Shown piece by piece: positions 49,236 to 57,908 of a stretch of 64,000 nt of DNA. The position numbers were made by a program, and so were the translations under genes. The stretch lies in NCBI GenBank assembly GCA_900318995.1, contig ONMR01000010.1:1-64000 (forward strand). The letters run 5' to 3'. The stretch's first letter is position 1. The number at the start of each line of letters is the position of its first letter. Below the pieces are notes generated by a model that worked only from the letters and a program-made list of their open reading frames with translations, was not told the origin of the DNA and did not search any database. The stretch comes from an uncultured Prevotellaceae bacterium. Lineage in GTDB: Bacteria > Bacteroidota > Bacteroidia > Bacteroidales > Bacteroidaceae.

Positions 49236-51626
49236 TTAGTTTTTTATTCCGTATACAACGAATTCTTCCGGAGTGGTGCTGTAAAGATTGCCAAAAAATT
49301 CCGCATTGACAAGTTTTACATGTGATCCTATCGTATTTTGCATGCAATAAAGGTAGAAATCACGATATGATGCCGTGGGATTGGCTGTGAGATAATTCAC
49401 TACGTTCCTTGTAAACCGGTCATACATCCAGGTACCGTAACGTCCAAGTACGGCACTCCAGTTTTCGGCCCAGGACTGCTCGTCACCGCTGGCACCGGCC
49501 ATTGCCAGAACACCTGTCAGACCATGAAGCGGTTTAATGACACCTTCACTGTAACAAGGCTCCACTATTGCCAGGATTTTGCGGTAACTCATCTGTTCTG
49601 CCGTCTGGCGCAGTAGTGGGGCGGTCATGCCGTTGCCTGCTGCGGTTTCTCTCCAAACCAACTCGTCTATCCCGCCGTGATTGACGTTGCGTCCGTGACC
49701 GCTCCAATATATCAGTATGTTGGCTCCTTCATCCTGCGGCAGTACCACAGGCAGATGGGTTGATCTTTTTCCGATAAGTATATCTGCTATGTCTGCAGCG
49801 TCAAGGCTGTCGGTGTCATAATCAACAACGGCTGCCGGATATTCTACATCAAAGAAGGTGTATCCTTCAAACTGTTGGGCCCACTGCCGGTTGGTTATGG
49901 AATCATTGCCTCCCAACAGGTCATGTCCCAGCATGTTGTTCCTTATTACGCCAGGTTCGTTGTTCTGGGGATCATTAGACAGAGCGCCGTCTATAATCAG
50001 GATGATATGGTCATCGTCAAAACCATTCTGGCGCAGCATCTGATATAAGGACAGGACATCGGCCTGATGACGGTAGTTATTCATTCCGTTGCTGCCTTGT
50101 ACCAGCACAGCATACTGGTCATTCAATGAGGGGTAACTGATTGCCTGATCCTGACCTGATACCATATCGGCAAAATCCTTCAATGCCGATTCCTCGTCAA
50201 AATCAGACTCCCATGAAAGCCTGTCATCAGTCTCCAGTCTGCCGTTGGGCCCGTAATAGGTCTCGTGGACAATGCTGTTGTCATTAATCTGCCAGTGTAC
50301 ATATGTGGTGCGTGCCATCTGCATGCAGGTTTCCTGGTCAAAGGTGATAAGACCGGAGGCACCTGACAGGGGGCGGAATTCTGCTCTGTCATAAGAGTCA
50401 AGATATCCCCTTATATCTGCTGCACGCCATGCAGGTTGTGTGATGACTTCTGCTCCATTGCCGCTGTAGTTGTGTTCAGTACACATCATGGATATAAAGG
50501 AGTTTATCCACCCGTTCATATCCGGCGTATATGCAGAAACCGGGATAGATGAGGCATACCGTTCATATAAAACCGATGCAAGTCCTGCCAGCAGCAGACC
50601 GTCGTAGAACTTGCACTCTGCAAATGTGGGCTTTACTCCGAAACGTTGCTCGTAAGCCCGGGCGAATCCGGTAGTCGGGTCGGCATACGGTGAGAAACCA
50701 TGACATCCCTGTAGTCTTGAGGTACTGCTGCCTGCAAGCCCTTCTTCACTGATTGCAGGAAATACATAATAAGTTCCAGAATTATCGCTTATGCCCGAAA
50801 CCTCAACCAACTGTTGAGTGGTTTCAATTACGCAGAAACTGGCTGTGTTGCCCTGGCCGGCGTCTGTCCGGTCCTGATATGCGGCCAGGGCATTCAGCAG
50901 TTCCTGTGTGGTGGCAAACTGCATGTTGACGTCCAGGTTTATCTTCAGATTACCGGTGTGAAAGGGTGCCCAGCTATAAAATGTCTGTCCGAACTTGTCG
51001 GCTGGTGAGAATACGGCGCAGTTAAGGTCCTTGTCGACCGCATTAGACTGTGCCTGTATCACATAGTGTTTCAACATTGTCTCTGTCAGGGCCACATCGC
51101 TCTCACAAAGAGGCCAGAAGAAGGACTCTTTATTTGTGGTTTCCCTGTTGCCTGCTGTTGATACGGCATAACGGCGCATTATTTCCTCACTGGTGAGGGT
51201 AGGGGCGATAAGTGGCTTGCGGTTTTTCTGGCAGGCAGCGGCAAATTGAGCCATACTTTCATTGCCGAACGGTCCTATTATGGCTGTTACATCTTCTCTT
51301 GCTGCCAGTTGTCTGCCCAGTTCTTCCAGGTCCGCGTTCAACTCGTCATACCATTCAGGTTGGAGCTTTATCTTCAACGTATCATTTTTAAGAGCCTCAT
51401 CAAAGTTTCCGATAAACCACTCAGCCGTACGTTCCATGCGTATCTTGGTGGCTTCATCGCCAATGGGTGCCACTATAGCTAACTTATGTACGATGGTATC
51501 TTTATCTGCTTGAGGGACCTGAACGTCATCCTTGTCACATGATAACATGATAAGAGTTAAACAGGCAGACAGGATCAGTGCTGTCAGATTTAAGATTCCT
51601 GTTGATGTATAGCCCTTTATAATCAT
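49236..51626 (-). CDS. Lipoprotein fusing a periplasmic-binding domain to a C13 (legumain-type) protease
   Basis: 796 residues with a lipoprotein signal (LILSACLTLIMLSC). Residues about 45-400 look like a type I periplasmic ligand-binding domain (LAIVAPIGDEATKIRMERTAEWF, VTAIIGPFGNESMAQFAAAC, GFARAYEQRFGVKPTFAE). Residues about 500-790 look like peptidase C13: YAVLVQGSNGMNNYRHQADVL, HIILIIDGALSNDPQN, catalytic His in LIYWSGHGRN (about 645) and catalytic Cys in IVEPCYSEG (about 689). Legumains and GPI transamidases share this core. Joining a ligand sensor to such a protease on the cell surface suggests a protease switched by a small molecule. I know of no characterised example. Confidence 0.75.
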   Translation of the reverse strand: MIIKGYTSTGILNLTALILSACLTLIMLSCDKDDVQVPQADKDTIVHKLAIVAPIGDEATKIRMERTAEWFIGNFDEALKNDTLKIKLQPEWYDELNADLEELGRQLAAREDVTAIIGPFGNESMAQFAAACQKNRKPLIAPTLTSEEIMRRYAVSTAGNRETTNKESFFWPLCESDVALTETMLKHYVIQAQSNAVDKDLNCAVFSPADKFGQTFYSWAPFHTGNLKINLDVNMQFATTQELLNALAAYQDRTDAGQGNTASFCVIETTQQLVEVSGISDNSGTYYVFPAISEEGLAGSSTSRLQGCHGFSPYADPTTGFARAYEQRFGVKPTFAECKFYDGLLLAGLASVLYERYASSIPVSAYTPDMNGWINSFISMMCTEHNYSGNGAEVITQPAWRAADIRGYLDSYDRAEFRPLSGASGLITFDQETCMQMARTTYVHWQINDNSIVHETYYGPNGRLETDDRLSWESDFDEESALKDFADMVSGQDQAISYPSLNDQYAVLVQGSNGMNNYRHQADVLSLYQMLRQNGFDDDHIILIIDGALSNDPQNNEPGVIRNNMLGHDLLGGNDSITNRQWAQQFEGYTFFDVEYPAAVVDYDTDSLDAADIADILIGKRSTHLPVVLPQDEGANILIYWSGHGRNVNHGGIDELVWRETAAGNGMTAPLLRQTAEQMSYRKILAIVEPCYSEGVIKPLHGLTGVLAMAGASGDEQSWAENWSAVLGRYGTWMYDRFTRNVVNYLTANPTASYRDFYLYCMQNTIGSHVKLVNAEFFGNLYSTTPEEFVVYGIKN

Positions 51627-51641
51627 TTTTGTATCCAGCTG

Positions 51642-52394
51642 TCAGAACAGACTTACAGGATGGGTAAAGTATGTGTCAGTATATGGCTCATTCTTGAGTG
51701 TGAAATGCCACCACTCAGTGTCTAAAGGCCTGAACCCGTGGCTTGTCATGGCGTTGCGCAGGATCATACGGTTCCTGAACTGCTCTTCGGTAATGGAACG
51801 TCCGGTTGGACTCTTGCTGTTGTCTCCCGTGTATTGTCCTGTCTTGGGATCGCCGCAGAAATCAGGATGGCTTTCAGGGCCGAACCAGTCAAACGTACCA
51901 CCCATATCCACTTCCTTCTCAGTAGCCATATCAAACAGAGTCAGATCAACGGTCGATCCCCTTGTATGTCCGCTTTTTGCCATGATGTATTCCTGCTCAA
52001 AGAGTACACTTTTGTCAAGGTCAGGATAGAAATAGGGTTTCATCAGGGTGTCCGATATGTTCTCTGCCCAACGTACAAAATGATCCACCGCCATCTGCGG
52101 GCGGTAGGCATCGTAGATTTTAAGGCGGTAACCCCTTGCAATAACGTCATCACTGACTTCTTTGAGTGCCGCTGCGGCTTCTTTGGTAAGTTGCGCTACC
52201 GGCTGGTCGTAACCGTCTATGCGTGTTCCAACAAAGTTGTATGTGCCATAGTAGCGGATTTCAAGTATGGCATCCGGAATGACATCGGTCAGGATTACCA
52301 TCTTATTGTGAAACTCAACGTCTTTGTGGCTGTCTCTGAAACAACCTGTCAATATCAGACAGCCCAAAAGTAATATGGATAAAATCTTATTCAT
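51642..52394 (-). CDS. VanX-type D-Ala-D-Ala dipeptidase, lipoprotein
   Basis: 250 residues with a lipoprotein signal (ILLLGCLILTGC). The M15D motifs are clear: DAYRPQMAVDHFV, the zinc site SGHTRGSTVDLTLFD (His, Asp), and EWWHF (Glu base and His). VanX enzymes cut D-Ala-D-Ala; chromosomal relatives outside resistance clusters recycle wall dipeptides. No vanA/vanH-like gene is near, so resistance is unlikely. Its place 15-16 bases from its neighbours ties wall turnover to the signalling genes of this run. Confidence 0.9.
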   Translation of the reverse strand: MNKILSILLLGCLILTGCFRDSHKDVEFHNKMVILTDVIPDAILEIRYYGTYNFVGTRIDGYDQPVAQLTKEAAAALKEVSDDVIARGYRLKIYDAYRPQMAVDHFVRWAENISDTLMKPYFYPDLDKSVLFEQEYIMAKSGHTRGSTVDLTLFDMATEKEVDMGGTFDWFGPESHPDFCGDPKTGQYTGDNSKSPTGRSITEEQFRNRMILRNAMTSHGFRPLDTEWWHFTLKNEPYTDTYFTHPVSLF

Positions 52395-52410
52395 AAGAAT
52401 ATGCTTTTTG

Positions 52411-53244
52411 TTACAACAATGATGCCATTCCGGCTCTCAGTTCCGGCATGGGGCATTTGGTATCCCGTTCCACAATCAGGGTCTTGAGCCCTGCATATGG
52501 GCGTATCTCTTCCTCGATATCCTTTAACGGACGGTCTGTCCCGAAGTACGCAGGTGCAAAGTTCTTCCAGAACTCTATGGCCAGGGACTTGGGCATGTGG
52601 AATGTCTCCCGGATAAAACTCTCTTCACTAAGACAACAGCACAGATAGACCATTCCTACGTCAAACATGTTGTATCCGTAGCAGAAATCTCCAAGGTCTA
52701 TGAAGTAACGGTCCGATCCGGCAAATATGGCGTTGCTGTACTGCAGGTCACCATGAATGGCTGTGTCGGAATCAGGAGCATCCGATATGAACCGGCCAAT
52801 ACGGTCTTTCTCTGTTGTGGTAAAGAACGGGTTCTCAGTCAGCAGACGGTAATAACGGTCCTTGACGCACTCAAACTGTGTAGTATCAACATGGGTGGCG
52901 TGCAGTTTCAGGCACATATCGGCAAACTCACGGGCGTATTGTCCCACCAGTTCCGGGTTGTCGCCTGTAGCGCGTGAATAGGATTTCTTGCCGTGTATGC
53001 GGCGGAACCTTATTCCGTACCGGCCGTCGTCAGTAACCACGTAGTCACCGGGCTCCGGGGTAGGGATACCCATGTCATAAACCTTGCGGGCCAGAATCAT
53101 TTCATCCAGAGGCTGTTGAATCTTTCCGGGCATATAGAGTTTCAGCATAAGGTCCGGATTCGTCTTATGGTCATAACTCTCACCGTTGGCACCTCCGCCA
53201 AACAATGTATAGTCGTCAAGGCTTATTCTGATTGGTTCAGTCAT
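52411..53244 (-). CDS. APH-like phosphotransferase (TIGR02172 type)
   Basis: 277 residues with the fold of aminoglycoside/choline kinases: GGGANGESYDHKTNPDLMLKLYMPG at the start, catalytic loop AIHGDLQYSN (His-Gly-Asp, Asn) at about 163-172, metal motif YFIDLGDFCYG. TIGR02172 proteins are widespread in Bacteroidota and Fibrobacteres; their substrate is unknown, and drug resistance should not be assumed. It starts within the end of the HD gene (four-base overlap). Confidence 0.8.
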   Translation of the reverse strand: MTEPIRISLDDYTLFGGGANGESYDHKTNPDLMLKLYMPGKIQQPLDEMILARKVYDMGIPTPEPGDYVVTDDGRYGIRFRRIHGKKSYSRATGDNPELVGQYAREFADMCLKLHATHVDTTQFECVKDRYYRLLTENPFFTTTEKDRIGRFISDAPDSDTAIHGDLQYSNAIFAGSDRYFIDLGDFCYGYNMFDVGMVYLCCCLSEESFIRETFHMPKSLAIEFWKNFAPAYFGTDRPLKDIEEEIRPYAGLKTLIVERDTKCPMPELRAGMASLL

Positions 53245-53822
53245 TTGTTTCCGAATACCTGATTTATGAGCGTTTCAAATTCCTGAAATGCAAATGTATC
53301 CTTAAGGTCACGGAGTGCATCGGCCAGACCACGGTAATGCCATTCGTGTTCCCTGGGGTCGTTTACATGGAACAGGTTCCATAATGCATCGCCCTGAACG
53401 GCATAGTCACGCGCAATGGCGCGCATATTGGACAGTTTGTCGCCCATTGCAACTATTTTGGCATCACTCGAAACCCGGGCCAGGCGGTCAATGGCAGCCT
53501 GCTTGCGCTCGTGCCAGGTCTTATTCTCGGACTTACCTTCCATAACGGCATCGGTCTCGGCTGCCACCAGAGATGCAATCCTTTCTCCGAATTCAGAGCG
53601 GATCTGATCAACGGTCACATCAGTATCTTCTACTGTGTCATGTAATGCGGCAGCTGCCAGGATTTCCTGGTCAGAGGTTATGGTAGCTGCAATCGACACG
53701 GCTTCCATGGGATGTACTATATACGGGAATCCCTTGCCACGACGCTCTGTCCCGGCGTGAGCACGTACCGCAAAGATTATTGCACGGTCCAGAATGGCTG
53801 TATCAACAGGGGCGTTTGCCAT
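53241..53822 (-). CDS. HD-domain protein, probable small alarmone hydrolase (MESH1/SpoT-like)
   Basis: 193 residues. Marks of the RelA/SpoT hydrolase domain: AIIFAVRAHAGTERRGKGFPYIVHPMEAV, AAALHDTVEDTDVT (HD and ED), FGERIASLVAAET, IVAMGDKLSNMRAI (the Asn of the DRLHN-type motif). It would remove pyrophosphate from (p)ppGpp, countering the synthetase that begins the same run. A different nucleotide substrate is possible. Overlaps the APH-like gene by four bases. Confidence 0.82.
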   Translation of the reverse strand: MANAPVDTAILDRAIIFAVRAHAGTERRGKGFPYIVHPMEAVSIAATITSDQEILAAAALHDTVEDTDVTVDQIRSEFGERIASLVAAETDAVMEGKSENKTWHERKQAAIDRLARVSSDAKIVAMGDKLSNMRAIARDYAVQGDALWNLFHVNDPREHEWHYRGLADALRDLKDTFAFQEFETLINQVFGNK

Positions 53823-53836
53823 AAGGAAAACCTTCT

Positions 53837-54142
53837 TTAATCCTGTATCTCAAAAAGGTTCAGGAAGCCGGTCATCATGAACACCGAACGGATATCATTG
53901 TTGATGGCTTTTACTATGATCTTGCCACCCTTGGAGGCAGCTGCCTTGCGCAGGGAAAGGAACAGACGCAGTCCTGAACTGGAGATGTATTCAAGTTCGG
54001 TGCAGTCCAGAATAATGGTTCCTGCGGCAAACTGCATAAGATTGTCAAAATCGCCACTTACCTCCTGTGAAGCGGGAGTGTCCAAACGTCCTATCAGCTG
54101 AGCTGTAGTTACAGAGTCCTTTGTGTTTACTTTTATTTCCAT
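53837..54142 (-). CDS. STAS domain anti-sigma factor antagonist (RsbV/SpoIIAA-like)
   Basis: 101 residues, a complete STAS domain: VTTAQLIGRLDTPASQEV, GTIILDCTELEYISSSGLRLFLSLRKAAASKGGK. The serines in YISSSG include the one that partner kinases phosphorylate. In the Rsb/SpoII switch the kinase holds a regulator until a PP2C phosphatase frees the STAS protein. Here both kinase and phosphatase are in one protein two genes upstream. Confidence 0.92.
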   Translation of the reverse strand: MEIKVNTKDSVTTAQLIGRLDTPASQEVSGDFDNLMQFAAGTIILDCTELEYISSSGLRLFLSLRKAAASKGGKIIVKAINNDIRSVFMMTGFLNLFEIQD

Positions 54143-54160
54143 ATCATTATTATTGTTGTT

Positions 54161-55666
54161 TTAATCATCAGAATCTCCGAGTATAAGAATAAGCATATCG
54201 CCCGGCAAGAGTTTCATGCTGCCGTGAGGCACCAGATATTTTTCACCCCTGTGTACCATAACTACACGTATTCCGTGAGGCAACCGGAGGTCACGGAGAG
54301 TGTCACCGCCAGCCAGGTCCTGCTCTGAAACGGTATGGTCACGCAACATTCCCATATATTCGGGTATCTCCATTCCGAATGTCTTTACCTCGGGGTCATC
54401 CTCTATTGAGAGGTTGAGCAGATGCGCCATGGGTGACACGGTCATACCCTGAACAAGAAGTGACAGAAGGGTAATGAAGAATACTATGTTGAATATATCG
54501 CTTGATCCGTCCACACCTTCCAATACGGTGTAAAGAGCAAACAGTATAGGGCCGGCTCCCTTGAGTCCTACCCACGATGCCAGCAGTTTGGCCCTGAATG
54601 AGAGTCCTCTGAAAGGCAACAGGCTCAGTATGATTCCGGCAGGACGGGCAATGAACATGATGAACAGCCCTATAAACAGTGCAGGCCACATGATGTGGCT
54701 CATCTCTGACGGCTTGGCCAACAGTCCCAGAAGAAGGAACATCATAAGTTGTGCCAGCCATGTGATACCTTCTGAGAACAGCAGGATATTTTTTCTGTGG
54801 GGCAATTCCTTGGTGTTTCCTATAATGATGGCTGTGATATAGAGAGCCAACAGTCCGTTTCCGCCCAGGAAAGAAGCCGCACCGTTTGAGAACAGCGTTA
54901 TGCTCAGAATCAGGATGGCGTACATGGGACTGGAACTGAGGTTTATCCTTGTAAGCAGCCATCTTGCGGCATGCCCTAATGCCATTCCAACTGCAAAGCC
55001 TATGGTTATCTGCTTGATCAGGATCCAGATACCCAGCAGGATTATACTCCATGTTCCGGATATGCCGGAGACAGATTCCAATGATTCCATTATCTGGACC
55101 AGCAGAATGGTAAGCACATATGCCATGGGGTCGTTGCTTCCGGATTCAAGTTCCAGCAAAGGTCCCAGATTCTCGCGCAGGGTCAGACGGCGGCTGCGAA
55201 GGATTGAGAATACCGAAGCCGAATCAGTTGATGACATGACTGTTGCCAGAAGCATGCATCCCATCAGGGTCTTGCCGGCTCCGCCAATCTTTTCTCCCAA
55301 AACGAACCAGATGAATGTACCTGTAATCACAATGGTCAGGAAAACACCCAGAGTGGACATGGATATGCCTTTACGGATAATGGGACGTGTCTCATCCAGT
55401 GAGGTCTCAAGACCGCCTGACAGCAGTATTATGGTCATGGCCAGATGTCCCAGAAACTCTGTGACATGAAGGTTGTCTATGCGTATTCCTATACCGTCCT
55501 CACCCGCCAGCATTCCTATCAGAAGGAAAAGCAACATGGCGGGAACGCCGTATTTGATGCCCACTTTGGCCAAAAGTATGGCAACGAACATTAGCAGTGA
55601 TGTAAGCAGGATAATGTTTCCTGTTGTGAGGTCTATATTGAATATTGACAGAGGTAATATCATCAT
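54161..55666 (-). CDS. Potassium/proton antiporter, CPA1 type with C-terminal RCK-like domain
   Basis: 501 residues, about twelve to thirteen membrane helices (to about 400): GVPAMLLFLLIGMLAGEDG, LLSGGLETS, ATVMSSTDSASVFSILR, LELESGSNDPMAYVLT (the Asp pair of CPA antiporters). The end (RDLRLPHGIRVVMVHRGEKYLVPHGSMKLLPGDMLI, about 455-500) is a TrkA-C-like regulatory domain, as in NhaP2/CvrA. It overlaps the phosphatase gene by four bases. Its ion choice (K+ or Na+) is inferred. Confidence 0.9.
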   Translation of the reverse strand: MMILPLSIFNIDLTTGNIILLTSLLMFVAILLAKVGIKYGVPAMLLFLLIGMLAGEDGIGIRIDNLHVTEFLGHLAMTIILLSGGLETSLDETRPIIRKGISMSTLGVFLTIVITGTFIWFVLGEKIGGAGKTLMGCMLLATVMSSTDSASVFSILRSRRLTLRENLGPLLELESGSNDPMAYVLTILLVQIMESLESVSGISGTWSIILLGIWILIKQITIGFAVGMALGHAARWLLTRINLSSSPMYAILILSITLFSNGAASFLGGNGLLALYITAIIIGNTKELPHRKNILLFSEGITWLAQLMMFLLLGLLAKPSEMSHIMWPALFIGLFIMFIARPAGIILSLLPFRGLSFRAKLLASWVGLKGAGPILFALYTVLEGVDGSSDIFNIVFFITLLSLLVQGMTVSPMAHLLNLSIEDDPEVKTFGMEIPEYMGMLRDHTVSEQDLAGGDTLRDLRLPHGIRVVMVHRGEKYLVPHGSMKLLPGDMLILILGDSDD

Positions 55667-57888
55667 TCCTGTGGTATGCTCAGTTTCTTGATTAATGTAA
55701 GTATGTTGTGACCGCCGGTGCGCTCGTAATTGATGCGGTCGGTTATCTGGCGGATAAGATGTATCCCCAGACCTCCTATGGCACGGTCTTCGGCACTCTG
55801 TGTGATATCGACTTCCGGCTTGGCGGTGGGGTCGAACGGCTTACCCGTATCTGTTATGATGAATGTCATCTCCTTGCCGTCAGATTTGGCTTCAATCGTT
55901 ACGTCGCCTTTGGAGCCTTGGGGGTAGGCGTAATTCATTACATTGACTACAGCCTCTTCGATGGCCAGGTTGAGCTGCATTGTGGTGGGGGCGTCAAATC
56001 CGTTGGCCTCGCAGACCTCATCTATGAAAGAGTTGAGTCTGGGAATCCTGCTCAGGTCATTGGAAAGAGTTAAACTGCGCTGGTAAACAATATCTTCGTT
56101 GTGCCTGGTGTATTGTATGGCCAACATAGTAAGGTCATCGCTTTGGTCTGCTTCGCCCACAAATGCGTGAACGGCATCGGTCATACGTTCTATTATTACT
56201 GTCGGGCTGAATGAGCGGTCTTTCTGCAGTTGCTGTGCAAGTTCCTTTACGCGATCCATCTCAAACTGGTCATGAGACATGTTCTCGGCTTCAGTGAGTC
56301 CGTCAGTGTACAGAAAAATGCTGGTGTCGGGATCTATGACGGTCTCCTGCTGACTGAACTTCCATTTGGGCATGACTCCTACAGGCAGGTTTGAATCAAC
56401 GGGAAGCATTCCCGCACCGGTGTTACCTATCAGGAAAGGCGCATCGTGTCCTGCATTGCAGTAATGCAGACGTCCGGTAGGCAGATCCAGAACACCCACA
56501 AACAGAGTGACAAACATATTGGACTCATTGTCCTCGGACATTACGTCATTCAGGTTGGAAACTATTTTGCAGGGTTGTGCCTCACGGGCCGAAATGGTTC
56601 TGAACAGTGCTTTGGTAACCATCATGTAGAGAGAGGCGGGGACTCCCTTGCCGGATACGTCACCTATGCAGAAGAACAGTTTCTCATCCCGGATAAAGAA
56701 ATCAAACAGGTCACCTCCCACCTCTTTTGCCGGGGTTAGTTTGCCGAACAGGTCTATGTCGTCACGATCAGGGTAGGGCGGGTATATCTTGGGTATCATG
56801 GCCATCTGAATGGCGCTTGCTATCTGAAGCTCACCCTGAATACGTTCCTTCTGCTCGTTTAGCTTCTGATACTCCATCTGTTTCTTGGCAACGGTACGTA
56901 ATATCAGGATAATCATTCCAATACCGAGTATCTGGAGGAGCTTTACAATCATGCCGACACGACGTATGCTTGCAAAAATCTCACTCTCGGGGATGACTAT
57001 GGACATGGACCATCCGGTGCGCTCCACAGGTGAGAAATATACTTGGCTGGATATTCCGCGGTCTGTTATCCTAATGTTTCCGGACTCTCCGGAGAGCATG
57101 GAATTGCTCAGGTCTTTGAATGACTCGTTGTCACTGCGGGCCTGAATGTCCTGTATGTTGGTGTTCATGACCAGTGTCTCTACGGGGCATACCATAACCT
57201 GACCACTCCGGCTCAGCAGGACGCTGAATGCGTTGGGATAGACCGATATGTTACCTACCAGGTCGTTCAGCCAGTCCAGAGAGATATCGGCCGTGATGAC
57301 TGCGGCAATATTGCCTTTGGCATCACGCAACGGAAGCGAGTAGGTTGTCATTAGCATCTCGCCGCCACCCTCGTCCACATAAGGCTCGGACCAGTAGCCG
57401 GCATCAAATTCAAGAGGTTTGGTAAACCACTCCTGCGAGGGATAGTCATACTCCCGGGTGGCAAGTGACTTGTACTTAATTAATCCTGTGCCCTCCTCAC
57501 GGTAGCTGTAAGGGGCAAACAGGTTGTGGGTTTTGTCATATCCGGGTACAAAGGCTACGGTCGATCCTACAACCACCGGATTGTCCTTAACAATGCGTTC
57601 CGTGACACGACCCATGCTGTCGGGAACCTCCAGACACCACTGGGCAATCCATATACTGTTGCGTACTGCCGCCTCGGCCTGATTGATTACATCCATGATA
57701 CGGGCCTTGGTGGTCTCCATCTGGCTCTCGGCACGCATGGAAGCCTCATTCCTTATACCTTTCTGTGAGAATACGTACTGTGTTATTGATGTCGCTTCGA
57801 GAGTAATAGCGGCTATAAAGATGAGAAACAGTCCTACCCTTGCTGACTTTTTCTCGATATCTGTAAGTTTACGTTTCTCTTTTTTCAT
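55663..57888 (-). CDS. Membrane sensor with PP2C (SpoIIE) phosphatase and anti-sigma-type kinase domains
   Basis: 741 residues in four parts: membrane helix (about 17-40), dCache-like outside sensor (about 45-315; TYSLPLRDAKGNIAAVITADISLDWL), second helix (about 318-336), PP2C/SpoIIE phosphatase (about 365-590; PAKEVGGDLFDFF, IGDVSGKGVPASLYMM, DDLTMLAIQY) and a GHKL kinase at the C-terminus (about 605-735; NLAIEEAVVNVMNYAYP, DTGKPFDP, GGLGIHLIRQ). Phosphatase and kinase normally oppose each other on separate proteins; here one sensor holds both. Likely target: the STAS protein two genes downstream. Confidence 0.9.
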   Translation of the reverse strand: MKKEKRKLTDIEKKSARVGLFLIFIAAITLEATSITQYVFSQKGIRNEASMRAESQMETTKARIMDVINQAEAAVRNSIWIAQWCLEVPDSMGRVTERIVKDNPVVVGSTVAFVPGYDKTHNLFAPYSYREEGTGLIKYKSLATREYDYPSQEWFTKPLEFDAGYWSEPYVDEGGGEMLMTTYSLPLRDAKGNIAAVITADISLDWLNDLVGNISVYPNAFSVLLSRSGQVMVCPVETLVMNTNIQDIQARSDNESFKDLSNSMLSGESGNIRITDRGISSQVYFSPVERTGWSMSIVIPESEIFASIRRVGMIVKLLQILGIGMIILILRTVAKKQMEYQKLNEQKERIQGELQIASAIQMAMIPKIYPPYPDRDDIDLFGKLTPAKEVGGDLFDFFIRDEKLFFCIGDVSGKGVPASLYMMVTKALFRTISAREAQPCKIVSNLNDVMSEDNESNMFVTLFVGVLDLPTGRLHYCNAGHDAPFLIGNTGAGMLPVDSNLPVGVMPKWKFSQQETVIDPDTSIFLYTDGLTEAENMSHDQFEMDRVKELAQQLQKDRSFSPTVIIERMTDAVHAFVGEADQSDDLTMLAIQYTRHNEDIVYQRSLTLSNDLSRIPRLNSFIDEVCEANGFDAPTTMQLNLAIEEAVVNVMNYAYPQGSKGDVTIEAKSDGKEMTFIITDTGKPFDPTAKPEVDITQSAEDRAIGGLGIHLIRQITDRINYERTGGHNILTLIKKLSIPQE

Positions 57889-57908
57889 AGTCGAAAAAAT
57901 TTGGGCAT

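Noticed and set aside
51642-52394. Vancomycin resistance cluster
   Set aside because: No vanA/vanH/vanS/vanR genes nearby.
52411-53244. Aminoglycoside resistance gene
   Set aside because: Only the general kinase fold is shared; the TIGR02172 group has no shown drug activity and the setting is a signalling operon.
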